A stretch of 57,025 nucleotides of DNA from Rhodobacterales bacterium (GCA_002748285.1 PDSA01000006.1:1-57025), one strand, 5' to 3'. Shown: positions 24,779-34,028, counted from the first letter of the stretch. The notes: generated by a model from the letters alone, not told the origin. Program-made: numbers and translations.

Positions 24779-25815
24779 TGAGCGATATTCACACCCGGAT
24801 CGAGGGCAAGTTGGGCCGTATTACCCTGACTCGCCCCAAAGCGATGAACGCGCTCAGCTATGAGATGTGCCTTGAGGTTGAAAAGGCGCTGGATGCCTGG
24901 CGCGATGATGACAGCGTGAAAATGATCCTGATTGATGCGCTGGGGGATCGGGCGTTTTGCGCCGGCGGCGATATTGCCGAGATTTATGACTCGGGCCTGC
25001 GTCAGGATTATGACTATGGCCGCCGCTTCTGGCGCGACGAATACCGCATGAACGCCAAGATGGCGCATTACCCCAAGCCGGTGGCCAGCATGATGCAGGG
25101 CTTTACCATGGGCGGCGGCGTTGGGCTGGGCTGTCATGGCAGTCTGCGCATTGTCGGCGAAAGCAGCCAGATCGCCATGCCCGAATGCGGCATTGGTCTG
25201 GTGCCCGATGTGGGCGGGTGCTATATTCTGGCACGCGCGCCCGGCCATGTGGGGGCTTATATCGGCCTGACCGGGACGCGGCTGAAGGCGGGTGATGCCA
25301 TTCACACCGGCTTTGCTGATCATTTCATCCCCGAACAGGACTGGCCCGCGCTGACACAGGCGCTGATCGAAACCGGAGACCCCGGCCTGATCACCGCCGC
25401 AGCCAAACCGGCCCCCGAAGGCGATCTGCCCGGTCTTGCCGATGAGATCAGCAAACATTTCGCCCATGCCGACCTGCCCGGGGTGGTCGCATCGCTGAAA
25501 TCGGATGATGGTGATTTTGCGGCACAGACCCTGAAGACTCTGCGCCGCAATTCGCCGCTGTCGATGGGCTGCACGCTTGAAATCCTGCACCGTCTGCATG
25601 GCATTCAGGACATCAGCCAGTCGCTTGAGATGGAATACCGCTTTACCCATCGCGCGATGGAACATGCCGATTTCATCGAAGGCATCCGCGCGGCTATCAT
25701 CGACAAGGATCGCAACCCCCAGTGGAGACACGCGCTGGAGGATGATCTTTCGCAGAGCATTAACGATATGCTGGCGCCCCTTGGGGCCGAAGCCTTGAAA
25801 CTTGAGGAGAACTGA
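24778..25815 (+). CDS. 3-hydroxyisobutyryl-CoA hydrolase (enoyl-CoA hydratase/isomerase family)
   Basis: The 345-residue length and the sequence CAGGD (61-65), GGGVGLG (112-118) and MPECGIGLVPDVGG with E136 and D144 match the HIBCH branch of the crotonase superfamily rather than a plain 260-residue hydratase. It releases 3-hydroxyisobutyrate from its CoA ester, which feeds MmsB next door. It is fused by a one-base overlap to the acyl-CoA dehydrogenase. The hydratase that makes its substrate from methacrylyl-CoA is not in this window. Confidence 0.88.
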   Translation: MSDIHTRIEGKLGRITLTRPKAMNALSYEMCLEVEKALDAWRDDDSVKMILIDALGDRAFCAGGDIAEIYDSGLRQDYDYGRRFWRDEYRMNAKMAHYPKPVASMMQGFTMGGGVGLGCHGSLRIVGESSQIAMPECGIGLVPDVGGCYILARAPGHVGAYIGLTGTRLKAGDAIHTGFADHFIPEQDWPALTQALIETGDPGLITAAAKPAPEGDLPGLADEISKHFAHADLPGVVASLKSDDGDFAAQTLKTLRRNSPLSMGCTLEILHRLHGIQDISQSLEMEYRFTHRAMEHADFIEGIRAAIIDKDRNPQWRHALEDDLSQSINDMLAPLGAEALKLEEN

Positions 25816-25816
25816 T

Positions 25817-26689
25817 ATGAAAGTCGGATTTATTGGACTGGGCAATATGGGTGGGCCGATGGCTGGCAATCTGGCCAAGGCCGGTCACGAGGTCACCGGT
25901 TTCGACCTTGCCGCCCCCTGCCCCGAAGGTGTGAGCAAAGCCGCCAGCGCGGCTGAAGCCGCCAAGGGGCAAGATGTGGTGATCACCATGCTGCCCAACG
26001 GCAATATCCTGCGCGCTGTGGCCGGAGACATCATCCCGGTGATGGAAAAAGGCGCGGTGTTTCTGGATTGCTCGACCGTGGATGTCGACAGCGCCCGCGC
26101 CGTGGCCGAACAGGCCGAAGCTGCTGGCCTGATGGCCGTGGATGCGCCGGTCTCCGGTGGTGTTGGCGGCGCAGCTGGTGGCACTCTGACCTTTATGGCT
26201 GGCGGCACCGATGCGGGCTTTGAAAAAGTCCTGCCTCTGCTGGATGTAATGGGGCAAAAAGCCGTGCATTGCGGCGCGTCCGGGGCTGGTCAGGCGGCCA
26301 AGATCTGTAACAACATGATCCTGGGCGTTACCATGATCGCCACCTGCGAAGCCTTTGCGCTGGCCGATAAGCTGGGGCTGGATCGGCAAAAAATGTTTGA
26401 CGTGGTCAGCACCTCGTCGGGCTATAGCTGGACGATGAACGCTTATTGCCCAGCTCCGGGGGTAGGTCCGGCCTCGCCCGCCGATAATGACTATCAGCCC
26501 GGCTTTGCCGCTGAGCTGATGCTCAAGGATCTGCGTCTGTCGCAACAGGCCGCAGAATCGGTGGATGCCGACACCCCGATGGGCCAGTCCGCGACTGATC
26601 TTTATACCCAATTCGTGGAAAATGAAGGCGGCGAAGGAATGGATTTCAGCGCCATGCTGCCCCGTTTTGAAAAACGCCACAGAGGTTAA
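25817..26689 (+). CDS. mmsB: 3-hydroxyisobutyrate dehydrogenase
   Basis: The 290-residue protein begins MKVGFIGLGNMGGPMAGNLA, the NAD-binding Rossmann turn of the beta-hydroxyacid dehydrogenases. The substrate motif PVSGGVGGA is at 111-119 and the catalytic K162 lies in GQAAKICNNM. It oxidises 3-hydroxyisobutyrate to methylmalonate semialdehyde, the substrate of MmsA. I chose ATG 25817, one base after the previous stop and seven bases after GAGGAG. Its TAA overlaps the start of a Crp/Fnr regulator. Confidence 0.94.
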   Translation: MKVGFIGLGNMGGPMAGNLAKAGHEVTGFDLAAPCPEGVSKAASAAEAAKGQDVVITMLPNGNILRAVAGDIIPVMEKGAVFLDCSTVDVDSARAVAEQAEAAGLMAVDAPVSGGVGGAAGGTLTFMAGGTDAGFEKVLPLLDVMGQKAVHCGASGAGQAAKICNNMILGVTMIATCEAFALADKLGLDRQKMFDVVSTSSGYSWTMNAYCPAPGVGPASPADNDYQPGFAAELMLKDLRLSQQAAESVDADTPMGQSATDLYTQFVENEGGEGMDFSAMLPRFEKRHRG

Positions 26690-27345
26690 TGGGCTGGGTT
26701 GAACACGCCCCTGAACTGAACAGTCTGGACGCAGAAACTGTGTCCAGATTAAATTCCCTGACCCCGCTGCACATCCCCAAAGGCACGGTTTTGTTTTCGC
26801 CCGGGGATGCGGTCAAAGGCTATGTGATCATGCTCAAAGGCCGGGTTTCGGTCTGTTTGACCGGCAGCTCGGGCCGAGAAATTTTGCTGTATACGGTCAG
26901 CCCCGGGCAATCCTGCATTCAAAGCACGCTGGGTCTGATGGGCGGTCACGACTACACGGCTGAAGCCATTGCGCAGCAGGAATGCAGTTTAATTATGCTG
27001 CATAAAGAATTGTTTTTAAAGCTGATAAATGATTCCGAGCCGTTTCGGACTCTGGTGTTTTCCAACATGTCGCAGCATATGCAGGCGATGATGCATCTGC
27101 TGGAACAAGTCGCCTTTCAGCCGGTTGAGAGCCGATTGGCCGCTTATATGCTCAGCCGCGCCGCCCCGGATGGGCTGCTGATGGCCACGCAACAGGAACT
27201 GGCCGCCGCGATTGGCAGCGCCCGCGAGGTGATTTCACGCAAGCTCGATCTGTGGGCAAGGCGGGGATGGGTGCAGACCATGCGCGGAAAAGTGCAGATT
27301 TTAGATAAATCGGCGCTATCGGCGTTAACCTCGGATGTTATGTGA
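26689..27345 (+). CDS. Crp/Fnr family transcriptional regulator
   Basis: The 218-residue protein has an N-terminal cyclic-nucleotide-binding-like beta roll (about 15-125) and a C-terminal winged helix with the recognition region TQQELAAAIGSAREVISRKL. There is no N-terminal Cys cluster for an FNR-type iron-sulfur centre; isolated cysteines occur at 56, 76 (GQSC) and 99. It overlaps mmsB by one base (TAATG), so it is translated from the valine operon message. A DUF2892 gene follows, a common partner of Crp/Fnr genes. Effector and targets are unknown. Confidence 0.88.
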   Translation: MGWVEHAPELNSLDAETVSRLNSLTPLHIPKGTVLFSPGDAVKGYVIMLKGRVSVCLTGSSGREILLYTVSPGQSCIQSTLGLMGGHDYTAEAIAQQECSLIMLHKELFLKLINDSEPFRTLVFSNMSQHMQAMMHLLEQVAFQPVESRLAAYMLSRAAPDGLLMATQQELAAAIGSAREVISRKLDLWARRGWVQTMRGKVQILDKSALSALTSDVM

Positions 27346-27415
27346 CCTGATCACAGACCAACCCGGCCGAACCGCTTAGATTGCCAGCTGTGGACGCATT
27401 ATAAGGAGAATCCTC

Positions 27416-27640
27416 ATGCTTAAGAAAAATGTTGGTGGCATCGACCGGCTGTTACGTCTGGTTGTTGGTGTGGTTTTGGTTGGTATCTTTGTGCTGGCCA
27501 AGCTGAACGTGCTGGATGCCAGCGGCTGGATGGGCAGCCCATGGTTGCTGATCGGGATTATTCCGCTGGCAACCGGGTTGATGTCCAGCTGCCCGCTTTA
27601 TTCGGTTCTGGGCATCAGAACCTGCTGCAAAAAAGACTGA
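27416..27640 (+). CDS. DUF2892 (YgaP-like) membrane protein
   Basis: The 74-residue protein starts MLKKNVGGIDRLLRLVVGVV and has two predicted membrane helices (about 13-27 and 41-58), followed by the family's SSCPLYSVLGIRTCCKKD tail with three cysteines. DUF2892 occurs alone or fused to rhodanese domains as in YgaP, which suggests a sulfur-related role, but no activity is known for the stand-alone form. AAGGAGA precedes the start. It lies 70 bp after the Crp/Fnr gene and may be in its regulon. Confidence 0.85.
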   Translation: MLKKNVGGIDRLLRLVVGVVLVGIFVLAKLNVLDASGWMGSPWLLIGIIPLATGLMSSCPLYSVLGIRTCCKKD

Positions 27641-27942
27641 ACCAAGTGTCCCAATAGGCGCTGGCCTATGGCTTGGGGACGCATTCTGCACAGAAGCGCC
27701 AGGGCGAGGTGAGTCGTCCTGGCGTTTATCATGTTGTCCCCGCCTCCACCGCGCAAAGCCAGGGGCCAACCCCACAGATCAACGCCGCAAAATTCAAGCC
27801 AAACCAACACATGCCGGGCGTCAACATCTGGCCACGCCCCCCGGCACCGGGACAAAAAGGCTAGCTTTTTTTCTTTTTTGATGATACGGAAACATTCTTA
27901 TCCACATCAGGATATTGTTCTGAGTATTGCCTTGGGGGGTCT
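27641..27942. other. intergenic region between DUF2892 and OmpA-like genes, with a putative terminator
   Basis: At 27697-27727, CGCCAGG and CCTGGCG pair around a 14-base loop and are followed by TTT. This stem is flanked by an outer GGGGAC/GTCCCC pair (27675-27741). This probably ends the valine/Crp transcript. The remaining 200 bp must hold the OmpA-gene promoter. I see no gene there. Confidence 0.55.
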
Positions 27943-29412
27943 ATGAGAAAGTTAGTAGGTGGGCTTGTCTTCGTCGTTGGCGTTGGCGGGCTGTGGTATT
28001 GGGGCGGCAAGTCCTATTCACCAGACATGGAGAGCCAGATTTCTGAGCGTGCGGTGGCTGCCGTGGCAGCGCAGAACGGCCAGCACCCGGTTTCGATCAC
28101 CGTTGGCGGGCGGGATATCTCGGCCACCGGAACGGTTGATTCACAAGCCGAGCTGGATAAGCTTTACGCGGTGCTGGATAACGTCAAAGGCCGGCGCGTC
28201 GTCAATCTGGACGGCATCAAAGTGCTGCCTTTGCGCGATCCGTATGAAACTGCGCTGAGCAAATCGGCAAAAGACGCTGCTCTGGTGGCCGCCGGTTCCG
28301 GCCCCAGCGTGACAAAGATTTCCGGTCTGTCTGATATGGGCATCCAGAAAACAGATATGCTGGAACTGGCCGCCGGGGCGCGCTCTGATTGGGGCGATGT
28401 CATGAAGGCTGGTCAATCCGCGCTGGCCCCGCTGGATAACGGGCGTTTCTCTTTGAAGGGCAACAAGATCGAGCTCACCGGTCAGGCCGCGACACCGGCC
28501 GAGGAAAAGGCCGCGCTGGATGCGCTGGCGATGCTTCCCGTTGACATGGAAAAAGTTTCCAAGATCGAGGTTCTGGACCCCGGCATTGTCGATTTCGTCA
28601 TGGAATATGACGCGGGCCAAGGCCCGGTTCTGAATGGGATCGTGCCAAAGGCCGTTGGCGCCAAAGGCATGGAGGCCGCGCTTGGCCTGCCCATGGCCAC
28701 GCAAAAAATCGGCACCACCTTTGCCGAACATCCTGACCTTACGGCCCGTCTGGCAGCGCTCAAGGGCGAGCTTGGCAGCCTGAACCGCTTTCGTCTGAGC
28801 GGCAGCAATGACAAGCTGGTGCTGGAAGCCGAACCGATGCCGGGGCTGGATGCCGCTTTGGTCAAAGCTCAGCTGGAAAAAGCTCTGGGGGAGCGCGGCA
28901 CCGTGAAGCTGGCTCAGCTTGGCAGTGTGCCAGAAGACGGCACCATCCGGGTAAATGTGGCCACCAAACTCAAAGAGATCTTCCGCGCCGGGTTCTGGCT
29001 GCCTTATATGGATTTCATTGCCACACAGCCCGAATGCACGGCACGCACCGTCGCGTTTCTGCAGCACCAAAAGATCCAGTTCGTCCCCGGATCTGACAAA
29101 TTGGACAGTGTCTCGCTGGCCACGATCAACCACATTGCCGGTTTGTTGCATCACTGCACCGCCGGCAACGGCATGATTGTGGTGATCGGCGGTCACACCG
29201 ATTCTCAGGGCGATGACAACATGAACTACAGATTGTCCGTTGGCCGTGCCAATGCCGTTCGCAACGCCCTGTTGAAACGCGGCCTGCAACCTGATCGCCT
29301 GATGGCGTTCGGATATGGCGAAACACAACCGGTTGCCGATAACGCAACCCCAGAAGGACGGGCGAAAAACCGTCGCACAACTTTTGTCTGGCTGAACCCA
29401 ATCCAGCATTAA
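27943..29412 (+). CDS. OmpA family protein with N-terminal membrane anchor
   Basis: The 489-residue protein has one N-terminal hydrophobic segment (LVGGLVFVVGVGGLWYW, residues 4-20), BON-like repeats that run through the middle (ISATGTVDSQAELDKLYAV; KIELTGQAATPAEEKAALDAL), and a C-terminal OmpA domain. The OmpA domain has VVIGGHTDSQGDDNMNYRLS and GRANAVRNALLKRG, with the Asp and Arg that bind diaminopimelate. It should sit in the inner membrane or periplasm and hold peptidoglycan. A small membrane protein gene follows after 15 bp, so the two probably work together. Confidence 0.88.
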   Translation: MRKLVGGLVFVVGVGGLWYWGGKSYSPDMESQISERAVAAVAAQNGQHPVSITVGGRDISATGTVDSQAELDKLYAVLDNVKGRRVVNLDGIKVLPLRDPYETALSKSAKDAALVAAGSGPSVTKISGLSDMGIQKTDMLELAAGARSDWGDVMKAGQSALAPLDNGRFSLKGNKIELTGQAATPAEEKAALDALAMLPVDMEKVSKIEVLDPGIVDFVMEYDAGQGPVLNGIVPKAVGAKGMEAALGLPMATQKIGTTFAEHPDLTARLAALKGELGSLNRFRLSGSNDKLVLEAEPMPGLDAALVKAQLEKALGERGTVKLAQLGSVPEDGTIRVNVATKLKEIFRAGFWLPYMDFIATQPECTARTVAFLQHQKIQFVPGSDKLDSVSLATINHIAGLLHHCTAGNGMIVVIGGHTDSQGDDNMNYRLSVGRANAVRNALLKRGLQPDRLMAFGYGETQPVADNATPEGRAKNRRTTFVWLNPIQH

Positions 29413-29427
29413 CCGGAGGAAATTAAA

Positions 29428-29871
29428 ATGTTCAAAGAATGGGGTTTTTTGATCTCAGAGATGGTGGTTTTGCTCCTGCTGGCGGCCTTGCTGGGCCTTA
29501 TCGTCGGCTGGATCATCTGGGGCCGCCGCGTGCGGGTCGAAACCAAGGTTGAAACCAAGACCGTTGTGGACCACGATGCCGAAAACAAGCTACGTGGCGA
29601 ATTGAAAGATTGCCAGGAGGGTCAGCAGAGCCGCGATCAGCGCATCGCCGATCTGGAGAGCCAACTGGCCACCGCACAGCTGGCCGCCGAGGATTCCGGC
29701 GGGGTGGATTATGACGGTGATGGCGTGATCGAAGGTGCCGATGAGGGCAGCAAGCCCGAAACGCTGACGGCCGCGCGCGATGGCAAGGCCGATGATCTGA
29801 AAATGATCAAAGGGGCAGAAGGTGGCGAGACCGAGTTCTCGAAACGTGTGCAGGATGGGGGCGTTTATTAA
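29428..29871 (+). CDS. small membrane protein with coiled coil and EF-hand-like loop
   Basis: The 147-residue protein has an N-terminal membrane helix (about 11-31) and a charged coiled-coil stretch (about 50-87). A loop DYDGDGVIEGAD at 94-105 matches the Asp-x-Asp-x-Asp-Gly spacing of EF-hand calcium loops. I do not recognise the family. It lies 15 bp after the OmpA-like gene, with GGAGGA before its start, and is followed by a strong terminator, so the two genes form an operon. A role in envelope structure is inferred from that partner. Confidence 0.75.
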   Translation: MFKEWGFLISEMVVLLLLAALLGLIVGWIIWGRRVRVETKVETKTVVDHDAENKLRGELKDCQEGQQSRDQRIADLESQLATAQLAAEDSGGVDYDGDGVIEGADEGSKPETLTAARDGKADDLKMIKGAEGGETEFSKRVQDGGVY

Positions 29872-29906
29872 CCCTTTCCACCCGGCTTGAGGTCCTGAAA
29901 CATCAA

Positions 29907-29941
29907 AGCGCGCCCCGTTTTCGGAAGGCGCGCTTTTTTTT
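29907..29941 (+). terminator. rho-independent terminator after the OmpA operon
   Basis: The stem AGCGCGCC / GGCGCGCT has a 12-base loop and is followed by eight T residues. Confidence 0.9.
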
Positions 29942-29947
29942 CTGCTT

Positions 29948-30052
29948 TATGGCGTTTGACGAAAAGCCTGACTCACTTAACATTGCCTGAAATCAATGAT
30001 TTCAACGCATTCAGCGATGAACTATGTCTCAGCTATTTCGTCAAGTGCTATA
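29948..30052 (-). repeat. 105-bp palindromic MITE-like element, copy C (full length, diverged)
   Basis: It has the same length and order as copies A and E but inverted, with about 15-20 substitutions. The ends read TATGGCGTTTGACGAAAA and, on the other strand, TATAGCACTTGACGAAAT. It begins seven bases after the OmpA-operon terminator, inside a 450-bp gap that holds only repeats. Confidence 0.8.
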
Positions 30053-30104
30053 AACACATACTCTTCTGCCCTGGCTCAAACCGGGGCAGAAGCTTTATTA
30101 CAGA

Positions 30105-30163
30105 CCTCTGCATCATGCCGTATAATGTCAAAGACGCCGGGCTGCGCCTGCCTGGGTAGGCGC
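30105..30163 (+). repeat. short GC-rich intergenic repeat with TATAAT segment
   Basis: CCTCTGCATCATGCCGTATA leads into AATGTCAAAGACGCCGGGCTG and GCGCCTGCCTGGGTAGGCGC, in the same order as 9606-9681 and 15867-15925. The last part can form a GCGCCT/AGGCGC stem. Confidence 0.65.
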
Positions 30164-30234
30164 TTCTGCGGAGCGTTGAAGCAAGCGCGGCTTGTGAATA
30201 ATCTACCACGCTGCACAATGTTGAGAGGTTGATT

Positions 30235-30282
30235 GCGCCTGCCGGGGGGGCAGGCAGGCGCAGCCCGGCCTTGCGGCCGGGC
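30235..30282 (-). repeat. GC-rich double-hairpin intergenic repeat, copy 3 (inverted)
   Basis: Reading the minus strand, hairpin one is GCCCGGCC-GCAA-GGCCGGGC and hairpin two is GCGCCTGCC...GGCAGGCGC, the same order as copies 1 and 2. It completes the repeat-filled gap 29872-30321, between the OmpA operon and uvrA, in which I see no gene. Confidence 0.8.
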
Positions 30283-30321
30283 GGGGCAGTCAGAGGGGAC
30301 ACAGCTTTATGCAGAGGTCTT

Positions 30322-33156
30322 TTAAAGCATATCTTTCAGATAGTTACCGGTATAACTTCGTGTGACTTTAGCCACATCCTCGGGGGTGCCGACCGCCACG
30401 ATCTCGCCGCCGCCATCGCCGCCCTCGGGGCCGATGTCGATCAGCCAATCCGCCGTTTTCACCACATCCAGATTGTGTTCAATCACCACCACCGTGTTGC
30501 CCTGATCGACCAGCTCATGCAGCACCTCGAGCAATTTGCGCACATCCTCAAAATGCAGCCCCGTGGTGGGCTCGTCCAGAATATAAAGCGTGCGCCCGGT
30601 CGAGCGTTTGGCCAGCTCTTTTGACAGCTTCACCCGCTGCGCCTCGCCCCCGGACAGGGTGGTGGCCTGCTGCCCCACCTTGATATAACCCAGCCCCACC
30701 CGCATCAGCGCATCCATCTTGTCACGGATGCTGGGCACGGCCTTGAAAAACTGCTGCGCTTCTTCAACCGTCATATCAAGAACGTCCGCTATACTCTTGC
30801 CTTTAAAGCGAATTTCCAGAGTCTCGCGATTGTAACGCGCCCCCTTGCAGGTCTCGCAAGTGACATAAACGTCGGGCAGGAAATGCATCTCGATCTTGAT
30901 CAGACCATCGCCCTTGCACGCCTCACAACGCCCGCCCTTGACGTTGAACGAAAACCGCCCGGGCTTGTAGCCGCGGGTTTTACTTTCCGGCAGGCCGGCG
31001 AACCAGTCGCGGATCGGGGTGAACGCACCGGTATAGGTGGCCGGGTTCGAGCGCGGGGTGCGTCCGATCGGGCGCTGGTCGATGTCGATCACCTTGTCCA
31101 GATGCTCCAGCCCCTTGATGCTCTCGCAAGGGGCCGGAGTCTGACGCGCCCCGTTCAGGCGCATCGAAGCGGTCTTGAACAGGGTTTCAATGGTCAGCGT
31201 CGATTTGCCCCCGCCCGAGACCCCAGTGACGCAGGTAAACTTGCCCAGCGGAAATTCGGCGGTGACCGATTTCAGATTGTTGCCGGTGGCCTTGACCACC
31301 TTGATCTTTTTCTTGTTGCCCTTGCGCCGGGTGGCCGGCACCGCGATTTCCCGCGCTCCGGTCAGATATTGCCCGGTCAGCGAGGCCGCATCCGCCGCCA
31401 CCTGCTGCGGTGTCCCCTGGCTGACGATCTGCCCGCCATGCACCCCCGCCCCGGGGCCGATATCGAACACATAATCGGCGGTGCGGATTGCTTCTTCGTC
31501 GTGTTCGACCACGATCACCGTATTGCCCTGATCCCGCAGATTTTGCAGCGTGTGCAGCAGCCGGCCATTGTCGCGCTGATGCAACCCGATTGAGGGCTCA
31601 TCCAGCACATACAGCACCCCCGTCAACCCCGAGCCGATCTGGCTGGCCAGTCGAATCCGCTGACTTTCGCCGCCCGACAGCGTGCCGGAATTGCGGCTGA
31701 GCGTCAGATAATCCAGCCCGACATTATTCAGGAAGCCCAGCCTTTCGGTGATCTCTTTCAGGATCGCGCGGGCGATTTCGTTGTTTTGGGCGCTCAGATG
31801 TTCGGGCACCTGCTTGAACCAGTCCAGCGCCTGCCGGATCGACATCTGCACCACCTGCCCGGCGTGCAGATCGTTGATTTTCACCGCCAAGGCTTCGGGC
31901 CGTAGGCGGAACCCCTGACAGGCACCGCAGGGGCGGTTGTTCTGATAGCGCTCAAATTCTTCCCGGATCCAGTTGCTGTCGGTCTCGCGATAGCGGCGCT
32001 GCATGTTGGGGATCACCCCTTCAAAAGCGCGGCGCACCTCGTAAACCCGCCCGCCCTCGTCATAGCGAAAGTCGATTTCAGTATCGCCCGAGCCATAAAG
32101 GAACAGCTTTTGCACGTTCTTGGGCAGGTCTTTCCACGGGGTGTCTTTGTCAAAGCCGCAATGGCGGGCGATGGCTTCGATGGTTTGCAGGAAATAGGGT
32201 GATTTGCCTTTGCGCCAGGGGGCCAATGCGCCGTTATAGAGGGTCAGGCTCTGATCCGGCACCACAAGGCGTTCGTCGAAAAACAGCTCAACGCCCAGAC
32301 CGTCACATTCCGGGCAGGCTCCGAACGGAGCGTTAAAGGAAAACAGCCGCGGTTCGATTTCCGGGATGGTAAAGCCCGACACCGGGCAGGCGAATTTTTC
32401 GCTGAACACATGGCGCTCGGGCTCGCCCTCTTTGGGCACGGTTTCCAAAATGGCGATGCCATCGGCCAGATCGAGCGCGGTGCGCAGGCTGTCGGCCAGC
32501 CGGGTTTGCATCCCCTCGCGCAGCACCAGCCGATCCACCACCACGTCAATATCATGGCGGAATTTCTTATCCAGCTGCGGGGGTTCGTCCAGCTCGTAAA
32601 ACTGCCCGTCCACCTTGACGCGCTGAAAGCCGGCCTTGCGCAGCTCGGCGAATTCCTTGCGGTATTCACCCTTGCGGTCGCGCACAATCGGCGCGAGCAG
32701 ATAGGCGCGCATACCCTCGGGCATGGCTGCGATCCGGTCCACCATATCCTGCACCTGTTGCGCCTGAATCGGCTGCCCCGTGGCCGGGCTGTAAGGGGTG
32801 CCGACCCGGGCAAAGAGCAGCCGCAGATAGTCATAGATTTCGGTCACCGTGCCCACGGTCGAGCGCGGGTTTTTGCTGGTGGTTTTCTGCTCGATTGAAA
32901 TGGCGGGGGACAGGCCGGAAATGTGATCCACATCCGGTTTTTCCATCATATCCAGAAACTGCCGCGCATAGGCCGAAAGCGATTCCACATAGCGGCGCTG
33001 GCCCTCGGCATAGATGGTATCAAAAGCCAGCGAAGATTTGCCCGAACCCGACAGCCCGGTGATCACCACCAGTTGATTTCGGGGGATATCGACGTCGATA
33101 TTTTTCAGATTATGCTCGCGCGCGCCGCGCACTTCGATGTTTTTTTGCTCGGCCAT
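30322..33156 (-). CDS. uvrA: excinuclease ABC subunit A
   Basis: The 944-residue protein has two ABC ATPase modules: Walker [10 protein letters not shown] (34-42) and GVSGGGKST near 650, with signatures [14 protein letters not shown] and [14 protein letters not shown]. It has the C-terminal zinc finger CEACKGDG...CETCKG. It scans DNA for bulky lesions with UvrB. In the first zinc module the leading CxxC reads CPVS, so one cysteine is missing, which I believe is common in alphaproteobacterial UvrA. A LexA-type box lies 68 bp before the start. Confidence 0.97.
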   Translation of the reverse strand: MAEQKNIEVRGAREHNLKNIDVDIPRNQLVVITGLSGSGKSSLAFDTIYAEGQRRYVESLSAYARQFLDMMEKPDVDHISGLSPAISIEQKTTSKNPRSTVGTVTEIYDYLRLLFARVGTPYSPATGQPIQAQQVQDMVDRIAAMPEGMRAYLLAPIVRDRKGEYRKEFAELRKAGFQRVKVDGQFYELDEPPQLDKKFRHDIDVVVDRLVLREGMQTRLADSLRTALDLADGIAILETVPKEGEPERHVFSEKFACPVSGFTIPEIEPRLFSFNAPFGACPECDGLGVELFFDERLVVPDQSLTLYNGALAPWRKGKSPYFLQTIEAIARHCGFDKDTPWKDLPKNVQKLFLYGSGDTEIDFRYDEGGRVYEVRRAFEGVIPNMQRRYRETDSNWIREEFERYQNNRPCGACQGFRLRPEALAVKINDLHAGQVVQMSIRQALDWFKQVPEHLSAQNNEIARAILKEITERLGFLNNVGLDYLTLSRNSGTLSGGESQRIRLASQIGSGLTGVLYVLDEPSIGLHQRDNGRLLHTLQNLRDQGNTVIVVEHDEEAIRTADYVFDIGPGAGVHGGQIVSQGTPQQVAADAASLTGQYLTGAREIAVPATRRKGNKKKIKVVKATGNNLKSVTAEFPLGKFTCVTGVSGGGKSTLTIETLFKTASMRLNGARQTPAPCESIKGLEHLDKVIDIDQRPIGRTPRSNPATYTGAFTPIRDWFAGLPESKTRGYKPGRFSFNVKGGRCEACKGDGLIKIEMHFLPDVYVTCETCKGARYNRETLEIRFKGKSIADVLDMTVEEAQQFFKAVPSIRDKMDALMRVGLGYIKVGQQATTLSGGEAQRVKLSKELAKRSTGRTLYILDEPTTGLHFEDVRKLLEVLHELVDQGNTVVVIEHNLDVVKTADWLIDIGPEGGDGGGEIVAVGTPEDVAKVTRSYTGNYLKDML

Positions 33157-33483
33157 GATTCCATTCCGCTTGCTGCTGCATCATGGTTAAGGCAATCCGG
33201 GGGCAAGGCCAATAGAAAAATCAGAACGAAGGGGGAACGCTATTCGGCAGGGGCGTTTGGCTTTCCCCCAATCCCGCGGGCCGGAAAAATGAGAGCGGCG
33301 GGCTCCGCAGCCCGGCAACAATTGATGACGCAATGCAGAAAATGACTGCTCTGGGCCGACAAAGACCGGTGTTGCAGAATGTATGAGCGGCTGCTTTCCA
33401 GTGAATAACTTGTGTTTGTTGTCGGAAAAATGGTATTATCACTTGGCGTCGGACCGGCGTGTGTTCTACGAAGGAGTGTCTTG
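33157..33483. other. divergent intergenic region upstream of uvrA and a secreted hypothetical
   Basis: This 327-bp region holds the LexA box for uvrA near its left end. Near the right end is a weak promoter candidate for the plus-strand gene: TTGTGT at 33410-33415 and TATTAT at 33434-33439, 18-base spacer. I see no other gene or repeat in it. Confidence 0.45.
33224..33238 (-). promoter_or_regulatory. LexA (SOS) box upstream of uvrA
   Basis: The minus strand reads GTTCCCCCTTCGTTC, a perfect GTTC-N7-GTTC direct repeat, the alphaproteobacterial LexA operator. It lies 68 bp upstream of the uvrA start, a plausible promoter position. It implies DNA-damage induction of uvrA. Confidence 0.85.
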
Positions 33484-33930
33484 ATGGTGTTGCTGCGCCC
33501 GCTATTTCTTCCCATGATTTCAATCGTTGCGACGTTGAACGCCCAGATGGCTTTTGGGCAACAAGAATCAGATTTCCCCGGTTGGATAACAGGATGTTCA
33601 GCTGGACCATTCGGCAGTGCAAAATGCCCAGCCCGTGAGGCGGCAAAGGTCATGTCATCGCTGCCGATAGGCCTGTTGGAACGTGATCTTCCCAATGCAG
33701 ATTTTGAAACCTTTGCGCTGGAAGAGGCCATGCGCCGGGCGGGCAGGGCGGCATTGGCAAAAGCGTCAGGCGGCGGTTGCGATGCGGTCGATCAGGCTTT
33801 GGTTGCGGCCGAAATCATGAGGACTAAAATCCCGACCAAAACCCGCCTGAAGGGCGTTGAGGCGCAGCTCTTTGGTCATCTTGTGCGCATCGTGAAAAAC
33901 TCAATTTCATATGTGGGCGATGGTTGTTGA
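33484..33930 (+). CDS. hypothetical secreted protein (148 aa)
   Basis: I do not recognise this protein. It starts with a signal-peptide-like stretch (LLRPLFLPMISIVATLNAQ) ending in AFG-QQ, so it is probably exported. The mature part has four cysteines (in GCSAG, KCPA, GGCDA and the C-terminal residue) and is mostly helical, with EEAMRRAGRAALAKA. ATG 33484 is seven bases after AAGGAG; an upstream in-frame ATG at 33412 lacks a ribosome-binding site. It is divergent from uvrA and sits before the rhodanese gene, from which a separate promoter separates it. Confidence 0.6.
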   Translation: MVLLRPLFLPMISIVATLNAQMAFGQQESDFPGWITGCSAGPFGSAKCPAREAAKVMSSLPIGLLERDLPNADFETFALEEAMRRAGRAALAKASGGGCDAVDQALVAAEIMRTKIPTKTRLKGVEAQLFGHLVRIVKNSISYVGDGC

Positions 33931-34028
33931 TGCAGATTGCGTGATGAAGGGTGCTTTGCAGATCAATACCGCGGTAGCCAGCAGGTTTGGCGCAATGCCC
34001 CTTTTTGCAAAACCTTGTTCTTTAGCGC

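Noticed and set aside
29956..30159. Peptides such as LTLPEINDFNAFSDELC, recurring at 29956-30159 and 56819-56928.
   Set aside because: These are translations of the palindromic MITE copies in various frames, not a protein family.
30322..33156. Loss of one cysteine in the first zinc module of UvrA (CPVS instead of CPxC) as a sign of a damaged gene.
   Set aside because: The remainder is intact and I recall this variant as common in alphaproteobacterial UvrA, so it is probably a lineage feature.
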